Assembly: GCA_036496585.1 (NCBI GenBank) | Contig: DASXLB010000056.1 | Span: 1 to 64,000 of the forward strand | Direction: 5' to 3' | Origin: Vicinamibacterales bacterium | GTDB taxonomy: Bacteria > Acidobacteriota > Vicinamibacteria > Vicinamibacterales > 2-12-FULL-66-21 | DNA length: 64,000 nucleotides | In this document: positions 34,974 to 42,034 of the stretch, in pieces | How positions within the stretch are numbered: position 1 is the stretch's first letter | How the letters are laid out: every line of letters begins with the position of its first letter | Program-made: the position numbers and the translations under genes | The notes under the pieces: model-generated | What the model was told of the DNA's origin: nothing | The model's input: the letters and a program-made list of their open reading frames with translations, nothing else | Database searches by the model: none

Positions 34974-36092
34974 ATGAAACCCTGCACCGTCACCGACAAC
35001 GCTCAGGACGATCAATCGCCCAAGCAAGACGTCTACGCTCGCATTACGGCGAAGATCGTGGCGGCCCTCGAAGACGGCGTGCGGCCGTGGGTCAGGCCCT
35101 GGAACGCCGAACACGCCGCCGGGCGCATCACACGACCGTTGCGTCACAACGGCCAGCCTTACACCGGCATCAACACTCTGTCGCTGTGGGCGTCGGCCAG
35201 CGTCCAGGGCTTCGCCGCACCGATCTGGATGACCTACCGCCAAGCAGTCGAACTTCGCGCTCACGTCCGCAAGGGCGAGAAAGGCTCGCCCGTCGTCTAT
35301 GCGAACAGCATCACGCGCCACGAGACCGACACCGACAGCGGCGTCGACGTCGCGCGCGACATCCACTTCCTCAAGGGTTACACCGTATTCAACGTCGAAC
35401 AGATCGACGGACTGCCCGCGCAGTACACGGCGCCGGCGTCACCGCGCCTCGACGTGTCCGCCCGCATCGCCCGTGCGGAATGCTTTTTCGGCGCGACCGG
35501 GGCCACGCTCGCCCACGGCGGCAGCCGTGCCTTTTATCGGCCCTCGACCGACAGTATCGTGCTGCCGTTCTTCGAGACCTTCCGCGATGCCGAGAGCTAC
35601 TACGCCACCCTCGCGCACGAGACGACGCACTGGACCGCACATGAATCGCGCCTGGCGCGCGACTTCGGCAGCAAGCGTTTCGGGTCCGAAGGCTACGCGA
35701 TCGAAGAACTCGTGGCCGAACTTGGCGCCGCGTTCCTCTGTGCCGATCTTGATCTGACCCTTGAGCCGCGCGAGGACCACGCCGCCTACATCGCCAACTG
35801 GCTGGACGTCCTCAAGGCAGACAGCCGCGCGATCTTCACGGCAGCCAGCCACGCGCAGCGCGCGGCGGACTTCATCAACGGCCTCCGCCGGCTAACGACC
35901 GTGGCATTCGGCATTCGGGGCGGCAACGCCCCCTCGCCCGGAGCGACATCGGCTTGGCGGCCTACACTCAGGTTCTTCTACACATCGCGACTTGTCGGGA
36001 CCTGTCTCCGAGGTTCTGCCAGTACTGGCGATCGGTCGTCGCGGACTCGGCCGATCACTTTCCACGGCAGCCTCCTACCTCAGGATGAATAG
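34974..36092 (+). CDS. ardC: ArdC-type antirestriction protein (ssDNA-binding plus zincin), altered C-terminus
   Basis: 372 aa. The N-terminal ArdC domain (about 18-140) has VYARITAKIVAALEDGVRPW, GINTLSLW and HVRKGEKGSPVVYA, a single-stranded-DNA-binding module. The metallopeptidase-like domain (about 150-300) has LAHETTHW (HExxH) with EELVAELGAAFL as third ligand region. ArdC proteins protect incoming DNA from restriction during transfer. After AADFINGLRR (about residue 305) the last 68 residues no longer resemble the family and are rich in Arg, Ser and Thr, as if the true end was lost. Expression is probably governed by the hairpin upstream. Confidence 0.85.
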   Translation: MKPCTVTDNAQDDQSPKQDVYARITAKIVAALEDGVRPWVRPWNAEHAAGRITRPLRHNGQPYTGINTLSLWASASVQGFAAPIWMTYRQAVELRAHVRKGEKGSPVVYANSITRHETDTDSGVDVARDIHFLKGYTVFNVEQIDGLPAQYTAPASPRLDVSARIARAECFFGATGATLAHGGSRAFYRPSTDSIVLPFFETFRDAESYYATLAHETTHWTAHESRLARDFGSKRFGSEGYAIEELVAELGAAFLCADLDLTLEPREDHAAYIANWLDVLKADSRAIFTAASHAQRAADFINGLRRLTTVAFGIRGGNAPSPGATSAWRPTLRFFYTSRLVGTCLRGSASTGDRSSRTRPITFHGSLLPQDE

Positions 36093-36318
36093 CTCTTGCG
36101 CCGGCTGTGTCGCATCGAGGCCCCGTACGAGCACTCGACCGACTGGCACGATCGTCATCCACGCCTGGCGTGATGGACCTCGGCCGTCCTGGGGGCGTGA
36201 ATAGCTCGCCCCTTGGCCACCAGAAAGAGAAATCGATTCGCCGCCCTTGTCACGGCCGTCCTTGTCGCCATCAAATAGGCTGCTTGACTTGGACGCACTG
36301 GGACCGCCGCTTATCCCG
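36093..36318 (+). other. Degenerate spacer between ardC and padR
   Basis: One frame from 36092 reads LLRRLCRIEAPYEHSTDW and onward to a stop at 36172, which may be the tail of a lost gene. Otherwise nothing is recognised before the padR promoter. Confidence 0.4.
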
Positions 36319-36347
36319 TTGACCGCGACGTCGATTTTATCTATGAT
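36319..36347 (+). promoter_or_regulatory. Sigma-70-type promoter TTGACC-17-TATGAT for padR
   Basis: TTGACC at 36319-36324 and TATGAT at 36342-36347 with a 17-bp spacer; the padR ATG follows 9 nt later without a ribosome site. This is one of the few complete -35/-10 pairs in the window. Confidence 0.7.
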
Positions 36348-36356
36348 GCAGTTCTA

Positions 36357-36692
36357 ATGGCCGCTGCGCCGACGATTGGGGAGTTCGAGCAGGTGGTGCT
36401 TCTGGCGGTGCTGCGGTTGGAAGACGATGCGTACGGCGTGACGATTCGCACGGTCATCGCGTCGAGAACCGATCGTCGCCCGAGCCCGGGCGCGCTCTAC
36501 ACGACGCTCGATCGGCTCGAGGAGAAGGGGCTCGTCACGTCCAGGCTGGGCGACCCGACGCCTCAGCGCGGCGGGCGGGCCAAACGTTTCTTCCGTGTCA
36601 CCGCCAAAGGTGTGGAAGCGATTTCGCGGGCACAGCGCTCCTATCAGCGGCTTCTGCAGGGCCTGACGCTCCCTGGAGTCTCACATGCGTAA
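36357..36692 (+). CDS. PadR-family transcriptional regulator
   Basis: 111 aa, a compact winged helix: FEQVVLLAVLRLEDDAYG (first helices), PSPGALYTTLDRLEEKGLV (recognition helix) and RFFRVTAKGVEAI (wing). It lacks the C-terminal dimer helix domain of large PadR proteins, as usual for the short class. In Acidobacteriota such genes sit beside ADOP permeases and likely control them. Here the gene lies inside the mobile element and overlaps the following membrane-protein gene by 8 bp. Confidence 0.88.
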   Translation: MAAAPTIGEFEQVVLLAVLRLEDDAYGVTIRTVIASRTDRRPSPGALYTTLDRLEEKGLVTSRLGDPTPQRGGRAKRFFRVTAKGVEAISRAQRSYQRLLQGLTLPGVSHA

Positions 36693-37287
36693 CGCTCGGA
36701 TTGCCGAATGGTTGCTGTCGCTGGTCATGACGCCGGAACGCGCGATGGCCGCGGTTGGTGACTTGATCGAGGCCACGCCCGCACGCCACGTGCTGTCGTT
36801 CTGGGCGTCGGTGATTTCAACGCTGCTCTCATTCGTGTGGCGGGATCTCGCCGCCGACCCGTGGCAGCTCGGACGCCTCGCGGTGCGCGCGCTCGTGCTG
36901 GGCCTTGTGATGATGTTCCCGAGCGTTTTCCTGTTCAGCATTGTCGCCGGGACCCTCATGGTATTGTCCGGAGGCCACACGTGGAGCGCGCTCGGCGGGT
37001 CTGCTGCGTCGTCGGTCGCGCGGTGTCTCGGTATCCTGTTAGTGGCGGCTCTTCAATTCGAGATCGGGCGCTGGCTGGCGCGGCGGGCGCCAGGACGCGA
37101 GATCGCCGCGTGTCTCGCCTTCACGGTGCTGTTGTCGGCCGTCGGGTTCGCCGCGAATCTCGTGTGGCCCACGGGTGCGCGGGAACAGGTTCTGGAGCTG
37201 ACCGTTTATCAGATCCCCTACGCCCTGCCACTGCTGGTCGGCGCGGCGTTGATTCGCCGTGCGCGCCTGACGCCGGCATCGACGTAG
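36685..37287 (+). CDS. Multi-pass membrane protein co-transcribed with padR
   Basis: 200 aa starting inside padR. The N-terminal 30 residues (RIAEWLLSLVMTPERAMAAVGDLIE) resemble the prefix segment found on many ADOP permeases. Four hydrophobic helices follow at roughly 72-98, 105-130, 140-160 and 172-190. It may be a stand-alone partner of a PadR/permease system, perhaps a membrane sensor. No catalytic residues are seen and the function is unknown. Confidence 0.65.
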   Translation: MRNARIAEWLLSLVMTPERAMAAVGDLIEATPARHVLSFWASVISTLLSFVWRDLAADPWQLGRLAVRALVLGLVMMFPSVFLFSIVAGTLMVLSGGHTWSALGGSAASSVARCLGILLVAALQFEIGRWLARRAPGREIAACLAFTVLLSAVGFAANLVWPTGAREQVLELTVYQIPYALPLLVGAALIRRARLTPAST

Positions 37288-37589
37288 GCACTCTGGCCGG
37301 GAGCGAAGATTGAAGCACGACACCGGCCGGGCGAGATTTGTGACAGGGCCGTGTCGCCGAACACTTTCGGTCTTCGACCATCTTGCAATGGCCGTCGTAT
37401 CCCTCGTTCTTGGCGGCGGGTCGCGAGTAACGCCGCAAGGTTTACCGGTTGCCTCCGGCTTCCAGAACGGGCCAACGTTCCTTGAAGAGACGCGGCAATC
37501 CTGTTCGAAACGCGTCGCCACGGGCACCTGGAATTCCGGTTGTGCAAGTGTCGCCCTCTGAGACCACGGCGGCGTTGCCGTGTCCGGCG
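37288..37589 (+). other. Right end of the mobile element, no gene recognised
   Basis: About 300 bp without convincing coding potential between the membrane-protein gene and the right terminal repeat. A short open frame (37310-37561) is not protein-like. The region probably contains recombinase-binding sites. Confidence 0.5.
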
Positions 37590-37603
37590 GAATCCCGAGA
37601 TAA
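37590..37603 (-). repeat. Right terminal inverted repeat of the mobile element
   Basis: GAATCCCGAGATAA, the exact reverse complement of 30057-30070. Its last three bases TAA create the stop that closes the permease frame on its left side. Confidence 0.85.
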
Positions 37604-38647
37604 GACGTCGAGTACACCCGCGGCGCGGATCCCGTGCGCGCCAAAGCGATCGAGGCGCGGCTCGTGGCGGCGCTGCGCGAGCAGGCCGGCCTGTCGGTCA
37701 TGCTCGCCGATCGACTTCCGCTCGCGGGCACGTGGACGCCACCGTTGACCGCATCCGGCCGGTCCGGCACGATCGCCGTTCGCACGCTGGCCAACCGCGT
37801 CGGCCCCGAGTACTTCGAGACGCTCGGTGTTGCGCTGGTCCGCGGCCGGACCTTTCGACCCGACGAAGCGGGCGCCAACGTGGCTGTTATCAGCGAGCGG
37901 GCGGCGCGGCTGTTCTGGCCCGGTGAGGATCCGCTCGGGCGGACCTTCACCCTCGACATGACCTTCCGCGGCAACCTGCAGAGGTTCTCGGTAGTCGGCA
38001 TCGCGCGCGACGTGCGCACGGCGAGCCCGTCGCGCGTCGACCCGTCGTTCGTGTATCTGCCGCTTCCGCTCTCCGGCGCCGATCGCGTGATCGTGCGCGC
38101 CGCGCTGCCGCCCGCTCGGGCGCTGGCCGCGATCCGGCGCACGGTGCAGTCGATCGACCCGCGGCTGATGACCGATCTGCAGATCGCCAGCCTCGACGAG
38201 GGACCGCTGCGGCTGTGGCACGCCCTGATCGACACGCTGGCCCGATTTGCCGGCACGCTCGCGATGATCGCGCTGGCCCTTGCCCTCGGCGGCATCTACG
38301 GCGTCGTCGCCCATCTCGCGTCGCTGCGGCGATACGAGATCGGTGTGCGGCTGGCGCTGGGCGCGCGCCGGACCGACATCCTGCGCCTGGTCGTCGTCGA
38401 CGCCCTCGCGCCCGTCTCGGGCGGCGCGCTTGTCGGCCTCGGCGGCGGGCTCGCGCTATCGGCGTTGCTGCGCGCGTCGCTCAGCTTCCCGGGGACCCCC
38501 GACGTGCTGTTCGGCGTCAGCGCCTTCGATCTCGTCACGTTCGCCGGCGTCACCGCGCTGGTCGCACTGGCCGTGGCGATCGCCAGTGCCGGTCCGCTGT
38601 GGCGCGCGACGCGCGTCGATCCGCTCATCGCGCTAAGATCGTGCTAG
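37604..38647 (+). pseudogene. ADOP permease, C-terminal half, separated by mobile element
   Basis: 347 codons that begin mid-protein with DVEYTRGADPVRAKAIEARL. The second MacB periplasmic domain follows (LADRLPLAG, PEYFETLGVALVRGRTF), then the second FtsX block with RRYEIGVRLALGARRTDI and terminal helices ending ATRVDPLIALRSC. No start codon with a ribosome site precedes it, though GTG 37634 could be used fortuitously. The phase and the protein position match the half ending at 30056. Confidence 0.85.
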
Positions 38648-38657
38648 GGTTAGCGCC

Positions 38658-39761
38658 GTGCGGCGCATCCTCACCACGCTCCTCGTCGTTCCCACGCTCC
38701 TCCTGACGGCGGCGGCGCGACGCCCGCCAGCGGCCGAGCATCATCTGCTCTACGTCGCCGAGCCGGGCATCCGAAATTATGTCGAGTACGGCGGCGTCGG
38801 CGTCCTCGTCTACGACATCGACGCCGGCTACAAGTTCCTCCGCCGCATTCCGTCGCAGGCGGTGCCTGCCGGCCAGGAGCCCGAGAACGTCAAGGGCATC
38901 GCGGCCAGCGCCGCGACCGGCCGTCTCTACGTGACGACCATCAAGCGGCTGATGGCGTTCGACCTGACGTCGGACCGGAAGTTGTGGGATCGCGAGATGC
39001 CAGGCGGCGCGGACCGCCTGGCCATTTCGCCGGACGGCAGGACGCTGTATGTGCCGACGCTCGAGGGGCCGCAGTGGACCGTTGTCGACGCGATGACGAG
39101 TGAAATCAAAGGCAACGTGACGACGAATTCCGGATCGCACAACACGATCTGGGGGCCGGACGGCACGCGCGTCTACCTCGCCGGCCTGAAGTCGCCCAGC
39201 CTCGCGGTCGCCGATCCGTCGACCAACACCGTCGTGCAGGAAGTCGGTCCGTTCGCCAGCGTGATCCGTCCGTTCACCATCAACGGCTCGCAGACGAAGG
39301 TGTACGTGAACGTCAACGGTCTGCTGGGCTTCGAGGTCGGCGATCTGAAGACCGGCAAGGTGCTGCAGCACGTCGAGGTTCCGGGATTCCAGAAAGGCGA
39401 GGTGAAGCGCCACGGCTGCCCGAGCCACGGCATTGCGCTGTCGCCGGACGAGAAGGAGCTTTGGCTCGCCGACGGCCACAACAGCGCGATTCACGTGTTC
39501 GATATGACGGCGGCGGCGCCGAAACTGATCGCGACGATCAAGGTGCGCGATCAGCCAGGCTGGATCACCTGGAGTCTCGACGGCAGGCACGTGTGGCCGT
39601 CGACCGGCGAAATCGTCGACGCGAAGACGAAGAAGATCGTCGGGACGCTGACCGACGAACAACACCGCGTCGTACAGAGCGAAAAAGTCGTCGAAGTCGT
39701 CTTCGACGGGACGCGCATCGTTCGCGCCGGCGATCAGTTCGGGCTCGGGCAGAAGCGGTGA
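38658..39761 (+). CDS. Secreted YncE-like beta-propeller protein
   Basis: 367 aa from GTG 38658 with a signal peptide (LTTLLVVPTLLLTAAA). Repeats of about 45 residues contain VKGIAASAATGRLYV, ADRLAISPDGRTLYVP, HNTIWGPDGTRVYLAG and HGIALSPDEKELWLAD, typical of seven-bladed 40-residue YVTN-like propellers. No catalytic site is evident; such proteins bind ligands or partners in the periplasm. A TAGGGT hexamer is 7 nt before the start. The stop overlaps the next start (GTGA). Confidence 0.8.
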   Translation: MRRILTTLLVVPTLLLTAAARRPPAAEHHLLYVAEPGIRNYVEYGGVGVLVYDIDAGYKFLRRIPSQAVPAGQEPENVKGIAASAATGRLYVTTIKRLMAFDLTSDRKLWDREMPGGADRLAISPDGRTLYVPTLEGPQWTVVDAMTSEIKGNVTTNSGSHNTIWGPDGTRVYLAGLKSPSLAVADPSTNTVVQEVGPFASVIRPFTINGSQTKVYVNVNGLLGFEVGDLKTGKVLQHVEVPGFQKGEVKRHGCPSHGIALSPDEKELWLADGHNSAIHVFDMTAAAPKLIATIKVRDQPGWITWSLDGRHVWPSTGEIVDAKTKKIVGTLTDEQHRVVQSEKVVEVVFDGTRIVRAGDQFGLGQKR

Positions 39762-41032
39762 AGGTCAACCGACGCCAGGCGCTGCAGGCGGCGGGCGCGG
39801 CGCTGGTCGCCCCCCGACTCGCCTTCGCTCGTCCGCACGCCCCCGACGCCTCGTTCGTGACCCAGGCGCCGATTCCCGCTGAACGCCGTCCCGAGATGCG
39901 GCCGCTCCTCGACGCCGCCGTGCCGCGAGTTGCGATCTGGGGGAAGTACGCGGCAAAGCTGACCGAGCCCGTGCTGCAAAACCTCGCCGCCGGAACGCTG
40001 CGCGCCCGCATGCCCGTCGAGCAGGCGCCGAACACCGACCGCCGCAGCGTCACGCATCTCGAGGCATTCGGCCGGTTGCTCGCCGGTATCGGCCCGTGGC
40101 TCGAGAGCGGCGGCGCGCCCGCGTATCCGCAGCTGGCGCTGCAGGCGCTCGATCGCGCCGTCGATCCGAAATCGCCCGACTTCCTGAACTTCACGCGCGA
40201 GCGGCAGCCGCTGGTCGACGCGGCCTTCCTTGTCCAGGGACTGCTGCGGGCCCCGACGTCGCTGCTCGCGAAGATCGAAGGGACGACCAGGACAAATCTG
40301 ATCGCCGCGCTCGAGTCGACGCGAATCATCTCGCCGGCCTTCAGCAACTGGCTGCTCTTCACCGCGATGGTCGAGGCCGGCCTGAACGCGCTCGGCGCAC
40401 CGTTCGACGCGACGCGGGTCGAGTACGCGGTCCGCGAGCACGAGCAGTGGTACAAGGGAGACGGCGCCTACGGCGACGGTCCGTCGTTCCACTGGGACTA
40501 CTACAACAGCTTCGTGATCCAGCCGATGCTGGTGGACGTGGCGGCGGCGCTCTCGGCGCGCGTGCCGGCGGTGAAAGACATGGCGGCGCGGATCGACGAG
40601 CGCGCGAAGCGCTACGCCGCGGTCCAGGAGCGGATGATCGGGCCCGACGGCACGTTCCCGCCGATCGGCCGTTCGCTGGCGTATCGCTGCGGCGCCTTTC
40701 ACGCGCTGGCCCAGGCGGCGCTGCGCGGCGCGCTGCCCGACGGCGTCGCGCCCGCCCAGGTGCGCGGCGCGCTGACCGCCGTGATCAGGCGCACACTCGA
40801 TGCGCCGGACACCTTCGACGCCGACGGCTGGCTCCGCATCGGCTTCTGCGGCCGCCAGCCGGGCGTCGGCGAAACGTACATCTCGACCGGATCCCTCTAC
40901 CTGTGCAGCGTCGCGCTGCTGCCCCTCGGCCTCCACTGGAGCGACCCGTTCTGGTCGGGCCCGGACGTTCCGTTCACCCAGCAGCGCGCCTGGACCGGCG
41001 AGTCGTTCCCGATCGACCACGCGCTCGCGTAA
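39758..41032 (+). CDS. DUF2264-family protein with Tat-like signal
   Basis: 424 aa beginning KVNRRQALQAAGAALVAPR, a twin-arginine-like export signal. The mature chain is alpha-helical with DUF2264 features: FSNWLLFTAMVEAGL, DGAYGDGPSFHWDYYNSFVIQPML and PPIGRSLAYRCGAFHALAQAAL. This family is an alpha/alpha-toroid often seen in polysaccharide-utilisation loci and is suspected to act on oligosaccharides, though biochemistry is scant. It is translationally coupled to the propeller protein, so the two probably act together outside the cytoplasm. Confidence 0.82.
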   Translation: MKVNRRQALQAAGAALVAPRLAFARPHAPDASFVTQAPIPAERRPEMRPLLDAAVPRVAIWGKYAAKLTEPVLQNLAAGTLRARMPVEQAPNTDRRSVTHLEAFGRLLAGIGPWLESGGAPAYPQLALQALDRAVDPKSPDFLNFTRERQPLVDAAFLVQGLLRAPTSLLAKIEGTTRTNLIAALESTRIISPAFSNWLLFTAMVEAGLNALGAPFDATRVEYAVREHEQWYKGDGAYGDGPSFHWDYYNSFVIQPMLVDVAAALSARVPAVKDMAARIDERAKRYAAVQERMIGPDGTFPPIGRSLAYRCGAFHALAQAALRGALPDGVAPAQVRGALTAVIRRTLDAPDTFDADGWLRIGFCGRQPGVGETYISTGSLYLCSVALLPLGLHWSDPFWSGPDVPFTQQRAWTGESFPIDHALA

Positions 41033-41045
41033 CGCGGGACATGGG

Positions 41046-41375
41046 CTGCGGGGGAGAGAGATCTACCGGACGCGGGAACGAGTGCCGCAGCGCGGCGGCA
41101 AACCCGGCTTTTATGTCGTGGTCTCTTGCGATTTCATCGCGTCGCACCAGGACGTCGAGACGGTGGTGTGCGCGCCGATTTACCGCGAAACGCTGGGACT
41201 GCGCACCGAGGTGGGTGTCGGGCCTGCCGACGGCCTCCCCGCCGACAGCGCAATCCGCTGCGATTTCCTGACGCTGTTGTTCAAACGGACGCTGACGGGG
41301 TCCGTCGCGACGCTGGCGGGCCCAAAGCAGGCGGCGCTGCGACGCGGCCTGGCGTACGCGCTGCAACTGGATTGA
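41046..41375 (+). pseudogene. MazF/PemK-type toxin without a start codon or antitoxin
   Basis: The frame reads GREIYRTRERVPQRGGKPGF, VVCAPIYRETLGLRTEV and AIRCDFLTLLFKRTLTG, which is the MazF/PemK endoribonuclease core to its end (about 105 residues). The frame is open upstream but contains no ATG, GTG or TTG. An ATG at 41041 is out of phase, and an extra Arg interrupts the RGEIY motif, so small indels seem to have destroyed the start. No antitoxin gene precedes it. Either it is dead or it uses a non-canonical CTG start (41046). Confidence 0.65.
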
Positions 41376-41468
41376 GGTCACATGAAGAATTGCGCACCGC
41401 GTTGCGCGACTCCCCTCACGGTTGACCCTGCGACGTACTCCCGTGTTCGTGGCCGCTAAGGAGGAGGA

Positions 41469-42020
41469 ATGAAACTGACGCAGTTGGTGACGCTGTTCCT
41501 GGTCGTGCTCTCGTTCGTGGCACCGACCGGGGTGGTTCAACAGAAGACCGTTCAGGCAGAGCTGCAGGCCGTCGCCGATCGCCAGGACGCGCCGGCCTTC
41601 AGCCTTAGCGATGCCTCCGGCCACAGGTGGCGTCTTGCCGACCATCGCGGCAAGCCGGTGGTCGTCAATCTCTGGGCGACGGATTGCGGCGGATGCAAGG
41701 CAGAACTTCCGTCGTTCGTCACGTTGAACCAGCGCTACAAAACCAAAGTCAACATCGTCGGCGTATCGCTCGACATCATGTATGAGGATCTGAAGACGGC
41801 CGCGGAAGGCTGGTCACGCGTCAAGCCCTTCGCCGCCGCGCACGGCCTGGTCTACCAGATCCTTCTCGATGACGGCAGTGCGGAGAAGGCGTTCAAGGTG
41901 ACCGCTCTTCCCGCCACGTACCTGATCGATCGATCCGGCCGCATCGCCGCCAGTTACATCGGCATCGTCGACGCCGACAATCTGGAAGCGAACCTGAAAA
42001 CGATGCTGGCCGAACGCTAG
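41469..42020 (+). CDS. Exported TlpA/ResA-like thiol-disulfide oxidoreductase
   Basis: 183 aa with an N-terminal signal or anchor (LVTLFLVVLSFVAPTG) and a thioredoxin fold. The active site is WATDCGGCKAELP (C73, C76), and the cis-proline loop is ALPATYLID. LADHRGKPVVVNLWA is the family strand before the active site. It would reduce or isomerise disulfides, or assist cytochrome c maturation, in the periplasm. A strong AAGGAGGAGG precedes the ATG. It is convergent with the ADOP gene. Confidence 0.88.
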   Translation: MKLTQLVTLFLVVLSFVAPTGVVQQKTVQAELQAVADRQDAPAFSLSDASGHRWRLADHRGKPVVVNLWATDCGGCKAELPSFVTLNQRYKTKVNIVGVSLDIMYEDLKTAAEGWSRVKPFAAAHGLVYQILLDDGSAEKAFKVTALPATYLIDRSGRIAASYIGIVDADNLEANLKTMLAER

Positions 42021-42034
42021 AAGCGTCGCGCAGA

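Larger units (their letters stand above)
30057..37603 (+). mobile_element. 7,547-bp Tn554-like element with 14-bp terminal inverted repeats
   Basis: TTATCTCGGGATTC at 30057-30070 is exactly reverse-complemented at 37590-37603 (GAATCCCGAGATAA). Permease homology ends just left of the first copy and resumes just right of the second. Joining 30056 to 37604 restores one open frame of about 904 codons. Inside are two adjacent tyrosine recombinase genes of Tn554 TnpA/TnpB size and layout, a VOC/hypothetical pair, ardC, and a PadR/membrane-protein pair. No target duplication longer than GA is visible. Tn554 elements likewise make none. Confidence 0.8.

Noticed and set aside
30051-37609. Target-site duplication GA flanking the element
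   Set aside because: The two-base match is expected by chance, and removing one copy would break the restored permease frame.
37634-38647. C-terminal permease half as an independent gene starting at GTG 37634
   Set aside because: The homologous sequence extends upstream of this codon to the terminal repeat, and no ribosome site or membrane helix precedes the periplasmic domain.
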